Part shown: piece after piece, positions 10,665 to 21,528 of the stretch | Numbering within the stretch: the stretch's first letter is position 1 | Layout of the letters: every line of letters begins with the position of its first letter | Assembly: GCA_028456385.1 (NCBI GenBank) | Contig: JALNQF010000022.1 | Coordinates: forward strand, 326,495-390,494 | DNA length: 64,000 bases | Direction: 5' to 3' | Source of the DNA: Ophiosphaerella korrae | Lineage: Eukaryota; Ascomycota; Dothideomycetes; Pleosporales; Phaeosphaeriaceae | Program-made: the position numbers and the translations under genes | Notes under the pieces: model-generated | The model's input: only the letters and a program-made list of their open reading frames with translations | The model's database searches: none | What the model was told of the DNA's origin: nothing

Positions 10665-12152
10665 ATGCCTCCCAAGAAAGTCGTCAAGGAAGAAAAGATC
10701 CTGCTCGGCCGGCCAGGAAACAGCCTCAAGAGCGGCATCGTGAGTGAGAGCCCTGCTGGCTTGCCGTAAGTCGCGTTCTCACATTAACAGTAATCGCCAG
10801 GTTGGCCTAGCAAACGTCGGCAAATCGACCCTCTTCCAGTCCATTACCAAGTGCTCGCTCGGTAACCCTGCCGTAAGTCGCGCCTGCTCTGCCCAGTGCG
10901 ACACCCCTCACTAATCTGCCCAGAACTTCCCCTATGCCACCATCGATCCAGAAGAGGCCCGTGTCATCGTTCCTGACGAGCGCTACGACTGGCTGTGTGA
11001 ACACTACAACCCCAAGTCGCGAGTCCCCGCCAACCTGACCGTCTACGACATTGCTGGTCTCACGCGCGGTGCCTCGACCGGTGCTGGTCTCGGCAACGCC
11101 TTCTTGTCCCACATTCGCGCCGTCGACGCCATCTTCCAAGTTGTGCGCTGTTTCGACGATGCCGAAATTATTCACGTCGAGGGTGACGTCGATCCCCTTC
11201 GTGACTTAGACATCATCGCCGAGGAGTTACGCCTGAAAGACATCGAGTTCGTCGAAAAGTCGCTCGAGAAGCTGGTCAAGGACACGAGGCGAGGCGGCCA
11301 GAGCCTGGAAATGAAGAAACTCAAAGAGGAGCAAGCCACCGTGGAGAAAATCCTGGCAATGCTCAAGGATGGCAAAGATGTCCGAAAAGGTGACTGGACG
11401 CCTAAGGAGGTACGCGCATTTTCCTTTTCTCTTCCACTTCTTCCTCGAAAGATGACAAAGAGCGATTGCTCTCTAATCCCAGCTCTTTGATGCCCCCTTA
11501 ACGCGGGGGCGTTATGAAAAGACGTCCATTTCTGACTACATTCTACTACCTCGCCGTTTTGAATCGCAATTTCGTATCCAAATACGCGCTTACAGTTCGC
11601 TAGGTCGAGGTCATCAATCCGCTATTCCTCCTTTCCGCCAAGCCTGTTGTCTTCTTAGTCAATCTCAGTGAGAAGGACTACGTCCGTCAGAAGAACAAAC
11701 ATCTTCCCAAGATTGCTCAATGGGTCAAGGAGAATGCTCCTGGCGATCCAATCATCCCCATTTCTGTCGCATATGAAGAGCGCCTTGCCGCCATGACCGA
11801 TGCAGAGTCTGCTGAGGAGCAAAAGACCGTTGGCGCAAAGTCGATCCTTCCCAAAGTCGTCTTAACTATGCGGAAGGCCCTCAACCTCGGCAGCTTCTTC
11901 ACAACTGGTACTGATGAGGTCAGACAATGGACAATACGAAATGGCACCAAGGCGCCACAGGCTGCTGGTGTTATCCACGGTGACTTTGAGAAGACTTTCA
12001 TTCAGGTCGTTGTGTACAACTACAGTGTTCTGAGAGAAGAAGGTGATGAAGCAGGCGTCAAGGCTAAGGGCAAAGTCATGACCAAGGGCAAGGAGTATGT
12101 TGTTGAAGATGGCGATATCATACTCGTCAAGGCTGGTGCTGCGAAGTCGTAG
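10665..12152 (+). CDS. OLA1: Obg-like ATPase 1 (YchF family)
   Basis: Cytosolic P-loop ATPase of the TRAFAC class that associates with ribosomes and stress responses. Exons are 10665-10739, 10801-10872, 10924-11409 and 11604-12152, all joined in phase to give 393 residues, the usual family length. The Walker A loop is GLANVGKST near residue 27, spanning exon 2. The G3 region reads DIAGLTRGAS. The usual NKxD guanine motif is replaced by NLSEKD, which is why this family uses ATP. The C-terminal 85 residues are the TGS domain (FFTTGTDEVRQWTIRNG, then GDFEKTFIQ). The first intron begins right before the P-loop, and the third is unusually long (194 bp) for this window. Expression is probably constitutive. 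Confidence 0.96.
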
Positions 12153-14352
12153 ACGAAACCAAGACACTGTCAAAGAACTCCCTGTCCTTGACAGACGGGA
12201 TAAAAGGATGATACACGAAGGATGTGGGTGGAATTATGAGGCAACTCAAGCGATGATCTGAAGGACACATGCCTAGTTGTGTAGAACATACATCAGGTAG
12301 TCCACGATGTGTATGGATGAAGACAAAAAGATGCATGAACTGATAACGCCTTATCCCTGTTCCATCTACTCCTTCCTTCCTTTTGGTTGAGGGTGCTCGG
12401 GCCAGAGCAACTGTCTCACTTTCCCAACTTTTTGGCAAAGCCCATACCAACAACAAATCCCAAAACACATCTCAAACCCGCCTCGTATTCCACAGTGTCT
12501 GGATTCGTGCCTGTAGTTCTTCTAATAGCGCGTTAACTATTAGTTTCCCACCCATGACTTACGATTTGAAGACTCGGAGACGAAGAGAAATTGTAGCTAT
12601 AAGAGAATCTCGATCATAGCTGGGATGATTGGACATACTTCCATGTTAGCATACATGAAACACAACCTGATAGATTCGGCCAATAATTAATGAGCCGCCT
12701 TTATTCGCCGTTGGTAGGTCCTTGACAGTCAATCTTCAAAGGAGAAAACCTCTCTTAGCAGAAACAACATTACATTTTGAACATGGAGCAGGATCATCAT
12801 GACACCTAGGCCTCGCATCTGCCAAATCGAGTTCCCAGCTTCTGCATCCCACTCGAGAAAACACCGTTTGCACTTCACGACGGTCAGCTTCCACACTACG
12901 AGCAGTAAACACTCCTTGTATCTCAATCAGCCCTAGCTACTTCTTCGGAGCCCGGGACAGGAAGAAGGACCCTACGGCTAAGTCATGATAACATGCACAT
13001 ACCCCCGAGATACTATAACTGAAACCTCCAAAGGAAAATGCCATCACTCCGCTCGCGTGAGGAACACATAACCCGAGATAATGAACAACACCAAATGCCT
13101 AGCATCTCCCACGACTATCCACCACCTTTCCTCACTCAAGCTAAATGTCTACTCAACGCCATCCCGTTCCTACCATAAGTTCCACGCGTCTATACTCGGC
13201 CCTCTCGCACTCGCCCGACTCGTGGGATTGAAAAGCGGACGTCCGATGGAAAGAAGCGGCGGTAATGTTTTGTACGAGGCGAAGTACTAGGTATGGGGCC
13301 AAAGGGGTGAGAGATGTACTAGATGCCAAGATGCCGTTCGTTGAGGCATGTTGATGCAGATAGATGGAAGCCAAGCGGCATACGCGTGGACGAGGCGTTC
13401 ACGTTGGGGTAGACGGAGATGTCATCAGGAGACACACTTTGTCCAGCCGTTTAGCTAGTGCACATCTCGGGGAAAGAGTGGGTGTAATTACCACTTCGAA
13501 AGCCACTTGACATGCCTAGCACTAGCCTCATACTTAGCACCAAATCTCCCTCCCGTGTCTACGCCACCCTCTTCTCAACCCTTGCGGAAGCCGACATCAC
13601 AATCGTGCATATATCTGTTTTAGACTTTGATCTGAGTTTCATTACGATATTACGTCCACATGCGTCTTATCGACACGTGTCAGCATCTAAGCTAGCACTC
13701 ATACCCCAGCGAAAACCGCGAAGGAAAGAAATAAAGAAGTATCCAAGACAAAGGGATATATGATCCGTTTTTCCAATGCAGATAGGTAGCCAAGATGCGA
13801 AATGCACACATACAATACACATTCAACAAGATAAGGAGAGAGTTGGTTGGGAATGCTAGGTCTAGCTACGCAGTTGAACAGCGTTGGGACGTTCCAAAGG
13901 TTAAAAAAAAAAAAAAAAAAAAACCCCCGATGGTGAGGGAATGACGGAAAGGAAATGAAGAACTATGTACACGGGAGCTGGTGGGTTTGGAGGTGTTTTG
14001 TATTGACGTCCTGCCATAGTGAGATGACAGGGATCTCGAACGTCGGGTATCTGGTAGTGACCGATCGCGAAGTCTTGAGGCTTCGGGGTATGTGTAGTAG
14101 GTGCGAAATGGGTTTGCGAAGAGGAAAAGAAGTTTGGCTAAATGTTAACGCCCGGCGCTGAGAATGCAATGCTCGGAAGGAGATGGCGGCTTGGTTGGTA
14201 CAGATGATGACTAGGAGATCCATTTGCTAGAAAAATGCCACTTTTTTGCTCGATGCTTGTTAGGTATGGAAGTTTGAGTTACAAGGTGTATGAGGGCCTC
14301 AACTCGAGTGTGCTTGGGTGTTTGTAGGGACCACTTAAGCATGCCAGGTTCC
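12153..14352. other. Intergenic, about 2.2 kb, no gene seen
   Basis: Between the OLA1 stop and the stop of the beta-propeller gene. Short frames occur on both strands but none has a domain, a plausible start context or continuity across introns. The only distinctive item is a run of 21 A at 13903-13923 followed by CCCCC. The far end should contain the 3' UTR of the beta-propeller gene. Confidence 0.5.
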
Positions 14353-16839
14353 TTAGCGACTTTGGCCTAGGTTCAGCCATGACATATCCGATTGCCCATT
14401 CTTCGACTTGTCTTGAGTTCCACCGGAACCGGGGAACATGGTGACGGTGCTGTCGTGGCCAGCGCGTTGTTGCGGATAGAAGGAGCTTTGGTTGTTGTTG
14501 TTGTTGTTGTTGTTGTTGGATAGGTAATCTGTTGTCGCGGCTTGCGAGGCATTTGGTCCTGGGAAGACGGTGACCGTGCTTTCGCGGTCCTGAGGAAAAC
14601 CAAAGCGTGGTGGTGCGGGGTACATGGAGCTAAATGTGCTCGTAGGCATCTCATTCAGTGGCGCAGTAGATTGTTTTCCACCTGGAAACATGGTATGTGT
14701 GCTGTCGCGCAAGTCGGCGCCGGTGGTTGACTTTCCTTGACCAGGATAGAAAGAGCTTAGGTCACTCTTAGGATAGAAAGAGTCAGTACCATCGGGATAA
14801 TATGAGCTAGTACCTCCAGGGTTATTCTTGTTGTTAGAATCAAAGACCATGCTACCAGTATATGTGCTACTAGTCCTTCGGTCAGCCCCTCTGTCGGCCC
14901 CAACTGGTGTCCAGCTCTCCACGGGATCGCGGAAATAGTGCTCGTCGTTATAGCTTAGACCTGACCGAGTGCTACCGTTAGAGTTTGTGCGGCCTAGCTT
15001 AGCTTGCATGGGCTGTACTTGGTGCGGTAAAGTAACGATTGAGCTTCCCAGCGTTGGGCTGCCGCTCGCAACTCGGCTCAGGCGTTGCCCGTCCAACTTG
15101 GGGATTTCAAGCGGAGCTATTTGTTGCGACGGGCGCTGGCTATACATGCGTGAACCAGTATACTGTGAAAGACTTCCTGTGCTGGTTCGATCTGATGCGT
15201 AGGTCGATCGATCGGGTTGCACGTTAGCTAGATTTGTCGGTTCGTTGTTTGCAAAGTATCGGCTCCAACCAGAACTACGCGCACGGGGATTTGACTTGGC
15301 AGCAGGTGTGCGACTCGAGTTTTGTCGTACCATCTGTTCCGGAATGGGCTCGGGCTTCATATCGAATTTGGACAGTTCCACTGGATCGGAGTATCCCAAG
15401 GGGCTAGTCTTCTTCATGAGACCTGCTGTGCTTGCGTCGCTTGCCATGTTCTTCTTATGACTAGTTGGTCCCCGGCCTTGAATGATTGCCAATGAAGACT
15501 GCGAGTCATTGCCCAGTTTGTAATGTGTCGTTACCACAGAACCGCCAGCCTCTTTCATAAAATCAGCTCCTCGGTCAGCAAAGCTCATGCGAGCATCTTT
15601 CTCAACATAGCCCTGGCTCTGCTTCCTCTTGTTCTTCCTGTACTTCAGACATAATAGGATGAGGATCAAGACGGCTGCGATACCGAAAATAGTTCCCAGT
15701 GTGGCACCGAGGACAGTGAGCATCTTGCCTTTGTTGTTAGGCATAGCCACTGGTGCAGCTGGAGAATCTGTGGACGTGGTGCTGGGGATGGTAGAAGAAA
15801 CGGGTGTTGATGTGGGGCGGCTTGTTGGGGACATTGTCGATGATAGTTCCGAATTTAGGATGACTTGTTGCCCATTGAACAATGCAGTCTCGTTCATCCA
15901 GGAGTTCTCTTTCGCGTTGAATACAACAATGGGATGTGTTACATTACCTCCACTTGCCACGGTGAGGCCGTCTTGTCCCTGGGCAAGCGAATATCCAGAT
16001 CGTGCTGATGTCGGCGCATATGTTCCGTTATACTCGGGCCAATTGTCCACAGTGAATCGCTTTGTTTTCCCTGGCCTTGAGCCTGGGGCAGCTGGGGTGC
16101 CGTCTTCTTTAATGAGCAGGATGCGCTCTACTTTGTTAGGCGCGACACTCATATCGAACCTTTCCAAAACCTTGCTCTTTCCCTTGCCAGATACCACAGT
16201 ACACTGGACAGCCTCCTGGTTTGCGATGGGTTGCTCGAGAGTGACGCCAAGATCCTGCCAACCACCAGCTTCGCTGAACTTCCAGATGGCCTTGTTTGAC
16301 GCGCCACCGCCAATGAGTAGGGCTGAGCTGGCATCCATAGCCATGAGCATAGGCTTTACGGACGGTGGGGCGCCGGCCGAAGGCATGCTTTGGACGCTGT
16401 ATGGTGGGACGGTGGAGATGAGAAAGGTCTGCGTGGATGGGCCGTTGTCTCCAGTGGTTTGCGATCCCGAGTAGACGAGGATTTTCTTCGATGCCTCGAG
16501 GTAGACAGCAGCATGGCTCTGTCTGTTCTGCGTGGTCCAGCTCTCGGGTCGTAACCAATCCCACTTCTTCTGGGCAAACGAGTAGTGCATCAGCCCTGGG
16601 TAATTCCAGGTGGCGGCTGTTTGGTTGACGGACCCTCCAACAATATACATCATGCCGGCAGATGAGGCGTCGACACATTGAGCGCCGGTGAGCGAGATGT
16701 CCATGGGCATAGCGGTCCATTCGGCGCCCTCAGCGAGCCTCAGCGACTGGAAGCCTGCAGACGAGTAGACGTAGAGAGTGCCATCGTGAACGACTGAACA
16801 ATGGCCGTTCAAGGGGTACTTGGGGTCCGAGAAGCCCAT
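14353..16839 (-). CDS. Kelch/galactose-oxidase-like propeller protein with one transmembrane segment
   Basis: A single-exon protein of 828 residues. The first about 330 residues are predicted beta-propeller blades of kelch or galactose-oxidase type (MYIVGGSVNQTAATWNY, SSALLIGGGASNKAIWKF, GLTVASGGNVTH). A Ser/Thr/Pro-rich stalk follows, then one transmembrane helix at about 373-399 and a stop-transfer run, KYRKNKRKQ. The C-terminal 420 residues are a polar, probably disordered cytoplasmic tail. The tail holds three copies of a D/E-STxTxFPG motif, repeated SFYP/SYYP strings, and nine asparagines encoded by a GTT/AAC microsatellite. No signal peptide is visible at the Met used, so an upstream signal exon may be missing. 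The layout suggests a surface sensor or wall-interaction protein, but no function is established. Confidence 0.82.
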   Translation of the reverse strand: MGFSDPKYPLNGHCSVVHDGTLYVYSSAGFQSLRLAEGAEWTAMPMDISLTGAQCVDASSAGMMYIVGGSVNQTAATWNYPGLMHYSFAQKKWDWLRPESWTTQNRQSHAAVYLEASKKILVYSGSQTTGDNGPSTQTFLISTVPPYSVQSMPSAGAPPSVKPMLMAMDASSALLIGGGASNKAIWKFSEAGGWQDLGVTLEQPIANQEAVQCTVVSGKGKSKVLERFDMSVAPNKVERILLIKEDGTPAAPGSRPGKTKRFTVDNWPEYNGTYAPTSARSGYSLAQGQDGLTVASGGNVTHPIVVFNAKENSWMNETALFNGQQVILNSELSSTMSPTSRPTSTPVSSTIPSTTSTDSPAAPVAMPNNKGKMLTVLGATLGTIFGIAAVLILILLCLKYRKNKRKQSQGYVEKDARMSFADRGADFMKEAGGSVVTTHYKLGNDSQSSLAIIQGRGPTSHKKNMASDASTAGLMKKTSPLGYSDPVELSKFDMKPEPIPEQMVRQNSSRTPAAKSNPRARSSGWSRYFANNEPTNLANVQPDRSTYASDRTSTGSLSQYTGSRMYSQRPSQQIAPLEIPKLDGQRLSRVASGSPTLGSSIVTLPHQVQPMQAKLGRTNSNGSTRSGLSYNDEHYFRDPVESWTPVGADRGADRRTSSTYTGSMVFDSNNKNNPGGTSSYYPDGTDSFYPKSDLSSFYPGQGKSTTGADLRDSTHTMFPGGKQSTAPLNEMPTSTFSSMYPAPPRFGFPQDRESTVTVFPGPNASQAATTDYLSNNNNNNNNNQSSFYPQQRAGHDSTVTMFPGSGGTQDKSKNGQSDMSWLNLGQSR
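14491..14518. repeat. GTT trinucleotide microsatellite encoding poly-Asn
   Basis: Nine GTT units (AAC on the coding strand) in the tail of the beta-propeller membrane protein. Such in-frame triplets change length easily between isolates without breaking the gene. Confidence 0.9.
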
Positions 16840-19800
16840 GGTAGAGCGCGGTCAAGAGAAGCAAACGGGGCAAGAGGGCAGAACGGCTATGTTTGGCTGC
16901 GGCTTCGCATGACGAGGGAGAGATGTGGCAGAGACGAGGGCGCAGCAGGGCAGGAGCGAGCGTCGAGGCTCTCTGTCAAAGAGGCGTGTGTGGTGTGCAG
17001 GTGAATGGGAGCGGCAGGTGTGGCGAAAGGAGAGGCAGCAGCACGGCACGGCAGTGTGCTAAGGGGAGAGAATGCAAAATCGGGTTGAGGTGAGGCTGGT
17101 CAGGCGGCGCGACAGCTGAGGAAGAGGCGGCGAGTCGATGGGCGAGCGAGGGAGGCCGGAGGGGCGCACAGACGGGCACGGCACAGGCGAAACTGGCGCA
17201 GGGGCTCTGGCAGAGCAGACGCTCGCGATTCGTGGGAACCCCTGGCCTAGCCGGGCCCCTCAGAAGCCCCGAGCACGCCAGGCAGCCCTGGCCTCGACGC
17301 ACGCCTGCAGCCAGGAAACACCCAACACACACCATACCGCAGCCTGGGTACGGCACAAAGTGCTTCGACTTCTACCACGATGCACGCTGCACCGGCCGGC
17401 GGGGTCGGCGGCCGGCCATGACGGCATGCACCCAGACATGTGCCCATGGCGTATCTTCTGCGCAATCGCTCATCTCCCCTCCTGTCTCGCTGCCGATCCG
17501 AATCTGCTCCTGCTCTCGTCTCCCGACTTGTCGCGCTTGAAACATCAACACGACAGCACTGGCAAGGGTCTCATCATTTCCGCTCCACCAACTGCCTTGC
17601 CAATCAGCGCAGACCGCTCCTTTGCCAGCACGCTGTGCCCTTGTGCACCTCGTCTTACCCGCCCCGGTGTGGAATAAAGTGCTATCGACCCATGATGCCG
17701 CAAACCGCCATGCGAACGGTAGTGAGGTTGAATCTGCCGTTTACCAATTTGACCTGCCGCCCGCCCTACTTACGTAGTGCCCATCTTTGCCCTGTTCACC
17801 ACGCTAAACCAATCTCCCGTAGAGCCAGCCACCGTTGCGTAGCCCACCTCATTCGACCTGCCCAGGTGTCATGGCTTCGTCGCAATGTCCAGACGCGCGC
17901 TCCACCAAGTCCTCGTGTGATATGTCTGATCAAATGGAAGCAGCGACCCACCCCATTGGCAGGTGCACCGTGACCCAGCACATAATCCGGCAACAGCTAA
18001 CCACCTAGCCTCTCCCAATCCCACATAATGTGCACCCAACGGCAACCCTCACTTACAAACACCATTTCTCCCAATCCGGCATCCATGACTCCATTGTTAC
18101 ACTGCCTACATTACTGATGTTTGATCATACGGGCACCGTTCCCGCCAGAGCCCGTCCCAACGCGGACGCCTAATATCGAAATCAGCCTGGCCCAACTGCG
18201 ATGCTGACTTGTCTCGATATTGCTCACTCTAAATTTGACGCAAAGTCTGGGGCAGCCACCCTCGGCACACGCTGGACGCTTCGCTTCGATGCGCTCTTCA
18301 GTCCATACAACCAACACCTTGCTTGTTGATCAGCTCTAGCCGAATCTATTTTCCTAGAATCTTCGACAAACCTTCAACAGGTACTAACTGAAACTATTGC
18401 TTGTTTGTCCTGCAACTCTTCCTCACCCAAGTCCGTCTGCGAAACACTTGTATTCCATCAAGCCATGGTATCCTTGTACATGGCTTCTATTTTCTCCCTC
18501 TGTTTCTTTATGCATCTCAAGCCCGCATGAACATGGGAGATCCTCCGAAGCCCGCCGGAAACTCATCATCGAACATCATGCACTCGAGTGATTACACACA
18601 ATAGCTTGGCTGCTTGGATTAGTCATGCAAATTGAGTGCAACATGGACATTGATTGTTAGAAACTTCTCTTTTGGGCCTGAAGCATTTCGCTGCGCCGTG
18701 CAATTCAATTATGCATGAATTTCGCATACCCATTTGGCCTGCGCTGCAAGTGATAATGCATGGCGAACCACCACCTTCTACCTCTGGGCGCGTCTTCCGC
18801 GCTTCTTGGTCTGGATGCTGACACAAGTGACAACCGCGTGAACCAAGGCGAAACACCTATTTGGCCGAATATTGTTGGAAGTAGGCTGTTGTTAGACCAT
18901 TGTTGTCGAGGGAATATAAACGCTACTCTACCAACGCTTCTTGTCTTAAACAACACCTTATCACCACGTTCCACAGAGGTAAGTGGATATAGCATTCCAG
19001 TTAATCCCCAAGACAGTCATTCCTTACTGGGGTCCCAATAGTATGAAACACTCAAAAATTAGCAATTTCAACCAATCCACTGGCAGCACGACGATATCAT
19101 GTGTGACAGTACCACCCCTACCCAAAAAAAGAAATCACACAGATCATCACTGTTTGTGCCTCGCAATGTGCCCATGCTAGGTATCCATAAAGAGTATCCA
19201 TACAAAGTTTGGCAGAATGCCGTACAGGTGGATGCGGCGTGACGATCTACCACCGTGGCTCCACATCGGGCCTGACATGCCTGTTCAGAGATCGCCATAC
19301 CAAATGTAAGCTTACATCCGCCCAAGTTGAAAATGTGGCAAACGGGGCAGCCGATAATAGTCAAGTACCCATGGCAGCATCCAGCTTTGATCTGCCAAAT
19401 GTCTTGCCACGTCAACTTGTCCGACAGCAGTGGCAAATACATTGTGTTGAATGATTATGCGTTGAAGGCATCAAGTGATTACATCTAAAGGTTGAAAATA
19501 TCAGGGTAGGACATGGCCTCGTGACGGGTTCTATTATTCATTATGTAATTCTTATACTCTACTTCTGTCTCGCCAACTTGTTCACGTCATTCACGCTACA
19601 TAAGCAGTATGGTGATGTGAACTGTTACTGGTCAAAATCATCGTTGTCTCAATATATCCTTGTCATGCTTAAAGTACACCCAGTTTCTTCATTTTTCTCC
19701 GTATTGGAAATGCAGGCATGACGAGTTCATACTGTACACTTATAACGAGGGCCCCCTCAGGTATTGTATATTGCCAGGCTCAGTTGGTGCTTTGGATAGT

Positions 19801-20591
19801 TTCGAGGCCTTGTTCTTCTCGTTGCTATATTACCGCGACTTCAGTGATGGGTGGAGTCCATACCAATAGCGATCTGATATGCCTCGTTTATATCGAAAAC
19901 GAAGTGTTGAAACCTTGTTTCATACGAAGGCAAGTCCTCATGGATCGTATTGGTTGATCAATGTTCGGCTTCGACATGAGAAGAAATTGACATATGCGAC
20001 TTAAACCGGGGGACAGGAGCAGTGAAAATGGGGCAATCGTTACTAGTGCGTAACTGCCTAAACCTATAACACGTTTTTGGGAGCAAACAAGGCTTTGAGC
20101 ACATGTTATAGAACAAATTTGGTGTTGAGTGATGGCATGTGTCTCACCATCAAACCATCTCTTTCATTGGAAATCTCCAAGACGGTCTGCAGGCGAGCAA
20201 TGACTGTTGTCATAGATCATCGATCTGCGCTAGTCGTATAGCTCAAGCAACCATGAGGGTACGGCTGGTGAGTAGATATTCTAGCGGGTGTGGGTGGGCA
20301 CGCAATTCACGTAAATGCATCACGACGGGGATGAAGCAACAAATCTCATTCGTTGCCATACTCCGAGTTCATCGTGGTATCATCTCAAGAAAAAAAAAAA
20401 GCGTCGACAAAGCCGGAGAGCGGCAAGTCCATTGTTCGAGCTAGAAGCCGGTATAACGCCCTGTTTTTCCATGCGCACCCTGCATGCCCAGACCGTGAAC
20501 CGATGATATGCATTCCATCTACTCGTTCAGGGGAATACCTGATGCACACCGGTTATCGAAGCCATTATCATCAACCAGGAGCGGCAGCTTC
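16840..20591. other. Long intergenic stretch, 3.75 kb, no gene identified
   Basis: The part next to the beta-propeller start (16840-17700) is GC-rich, and long spurious frames occur on both strands there. From about 18.3 kb the composition is ordinary with many stops. A cysteine-containing frame at 19209-19454 (with a Cys-rich antisense frame) was considered but has no start, signal peptide or splice structure I could defend. It could hold a long promoter, a noncoding RNA or a small gene I cannot recognise. Confidence 0.45.
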
Positions 20592-21147
20592 TCATGCCTG
20601 GCTCTTCTTCTTCTTTTCCTCGCGACCGGCGCTCTTGCGTTCCAGGATCTGCTCACGGTCCTTGTCGAGTTTGAGCTTGGTAACGACGACCTTTGATGGG
20701 GCGATGGGGACCGGGACAGATTGGCCGTTGGACTTCTCGCGGACGACTAAATCATTGGTGAGTAATAAGGTAGCGATGGTAGATAGAGATACGCACTGCC
20801 GTTGACGTGGATGCAGTATTTGAGACGATAAACTGAGGTGATCTTGCCCTCACGTCCCTTATTGCTGCCGCGCACGACCTGGATCTCATCCTGCGACGGT
20901 TAGCACACAACGACAGATGGAGAACATGGAGAAGACTTACGTCCTTGCGGACGGGGATACTGCGCACACCGTGCTTCTCGCGGAGCTCCTTACTCAGTGG
21001 CGCCTGAAGATGTTAGAACATGTCCATGCAAGATGTTCCTTGTCTTCATACGCTCATGATGACCCGTCGCACACTACTCGGCGCACCGAAGTGTGCCTTT
21101 CGCGATTTGCGGCGAGAGCTCGCGATTGATGCTTGAACCTTGGTCAT
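20592..21147 (-). CDS. RPL26: Cytosolic 60S ribosomal protein uL24 (L26)
   Basis: Four short exons on the minus strand (21052-21147, 20941-21003, 20797-20890, 20592-20746) join in phase to 135 residues. The introns are 48, 50 and 50 bp. uL24 binds 25S rRNA near the polypeptide exit tunnel. The protein begins [20 protein letters not shown], matching eukaryotic L26. It contains the KOW motif region ([18 protein letters not shown]) and ends with [20 protein letters not shown] plus a Lys-rich tail. The four-exon layout with an early first intron is typical of fungal ribosomal protein genes. The last junction creates Ile in HVNGIVREK. No single open frame covers the gene, so it is easy to miss. 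It is head-to-head with the AT-hook/C2H2 gene, 381 bp apart. Confidence 0.95.
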
Positions 21148-21528
21148 TGTTGCTGTGGATTCGAGATTGTCGAGTTAGAAGGAAACGTCGTCGATTCGCG
21201 AAGTAAAATTGAACTTGGCCCGCTTGTGTGGCGGCACGGGGAGAAACAGTTTTGCCGATGCAGCTGAGTCAGCGGTTGGACCTTCCCTTGCGCTAACTAT
21301 CGCATAGACGCGTGCATTATCAACTCGACTAATCCCAGTAATCGCACGTTGTACTACTCATAGCACGCGTTGCAAATACTTATATGGCGTATCTGCCAGT
21401 TGTGGCTCTGAAAATTTGCCTCGCTTGCCGCGCCGACCGCGCTGTGACTATCAAGAGTGGTTCATCTTCTTGATCCAAATGGCATAGTGGTACCTGAAGT
21501 ATTGTCCGATCCTCTAGGCATAGCCACC
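21148..21528. promoter_or_regulatory. Divergent promoter of RPL26 and the AT-hook/C2H2 gene
   Basis: The 381 bp separates two start codons pointing away from each other. No motif can be assigned with confidence. If the C2H2 protein starts at the upstream Met at 21457 instead, the spacer shrinks to 309 bp. Confidence 0.45.

Noticed and set aside
13903..13923. Run of 21 A, possible retroposed poly-A tail
   Set aside because: No gene-like or LINE-like sequence precedes it and no target duplication was noticed.
17138..17973. Long GC-rich plus-strand frames (177-179 codons)
   Set aside because: Two frames overlap each other and minus frames; rich in Pro, Arg, Cys and His by base composition; no motif.
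19068..19454. Cys-rich frames on both strands, effector-like at first sight
   Set aside because: No signal peptide, plausible start or splice junction could be found on either strand.
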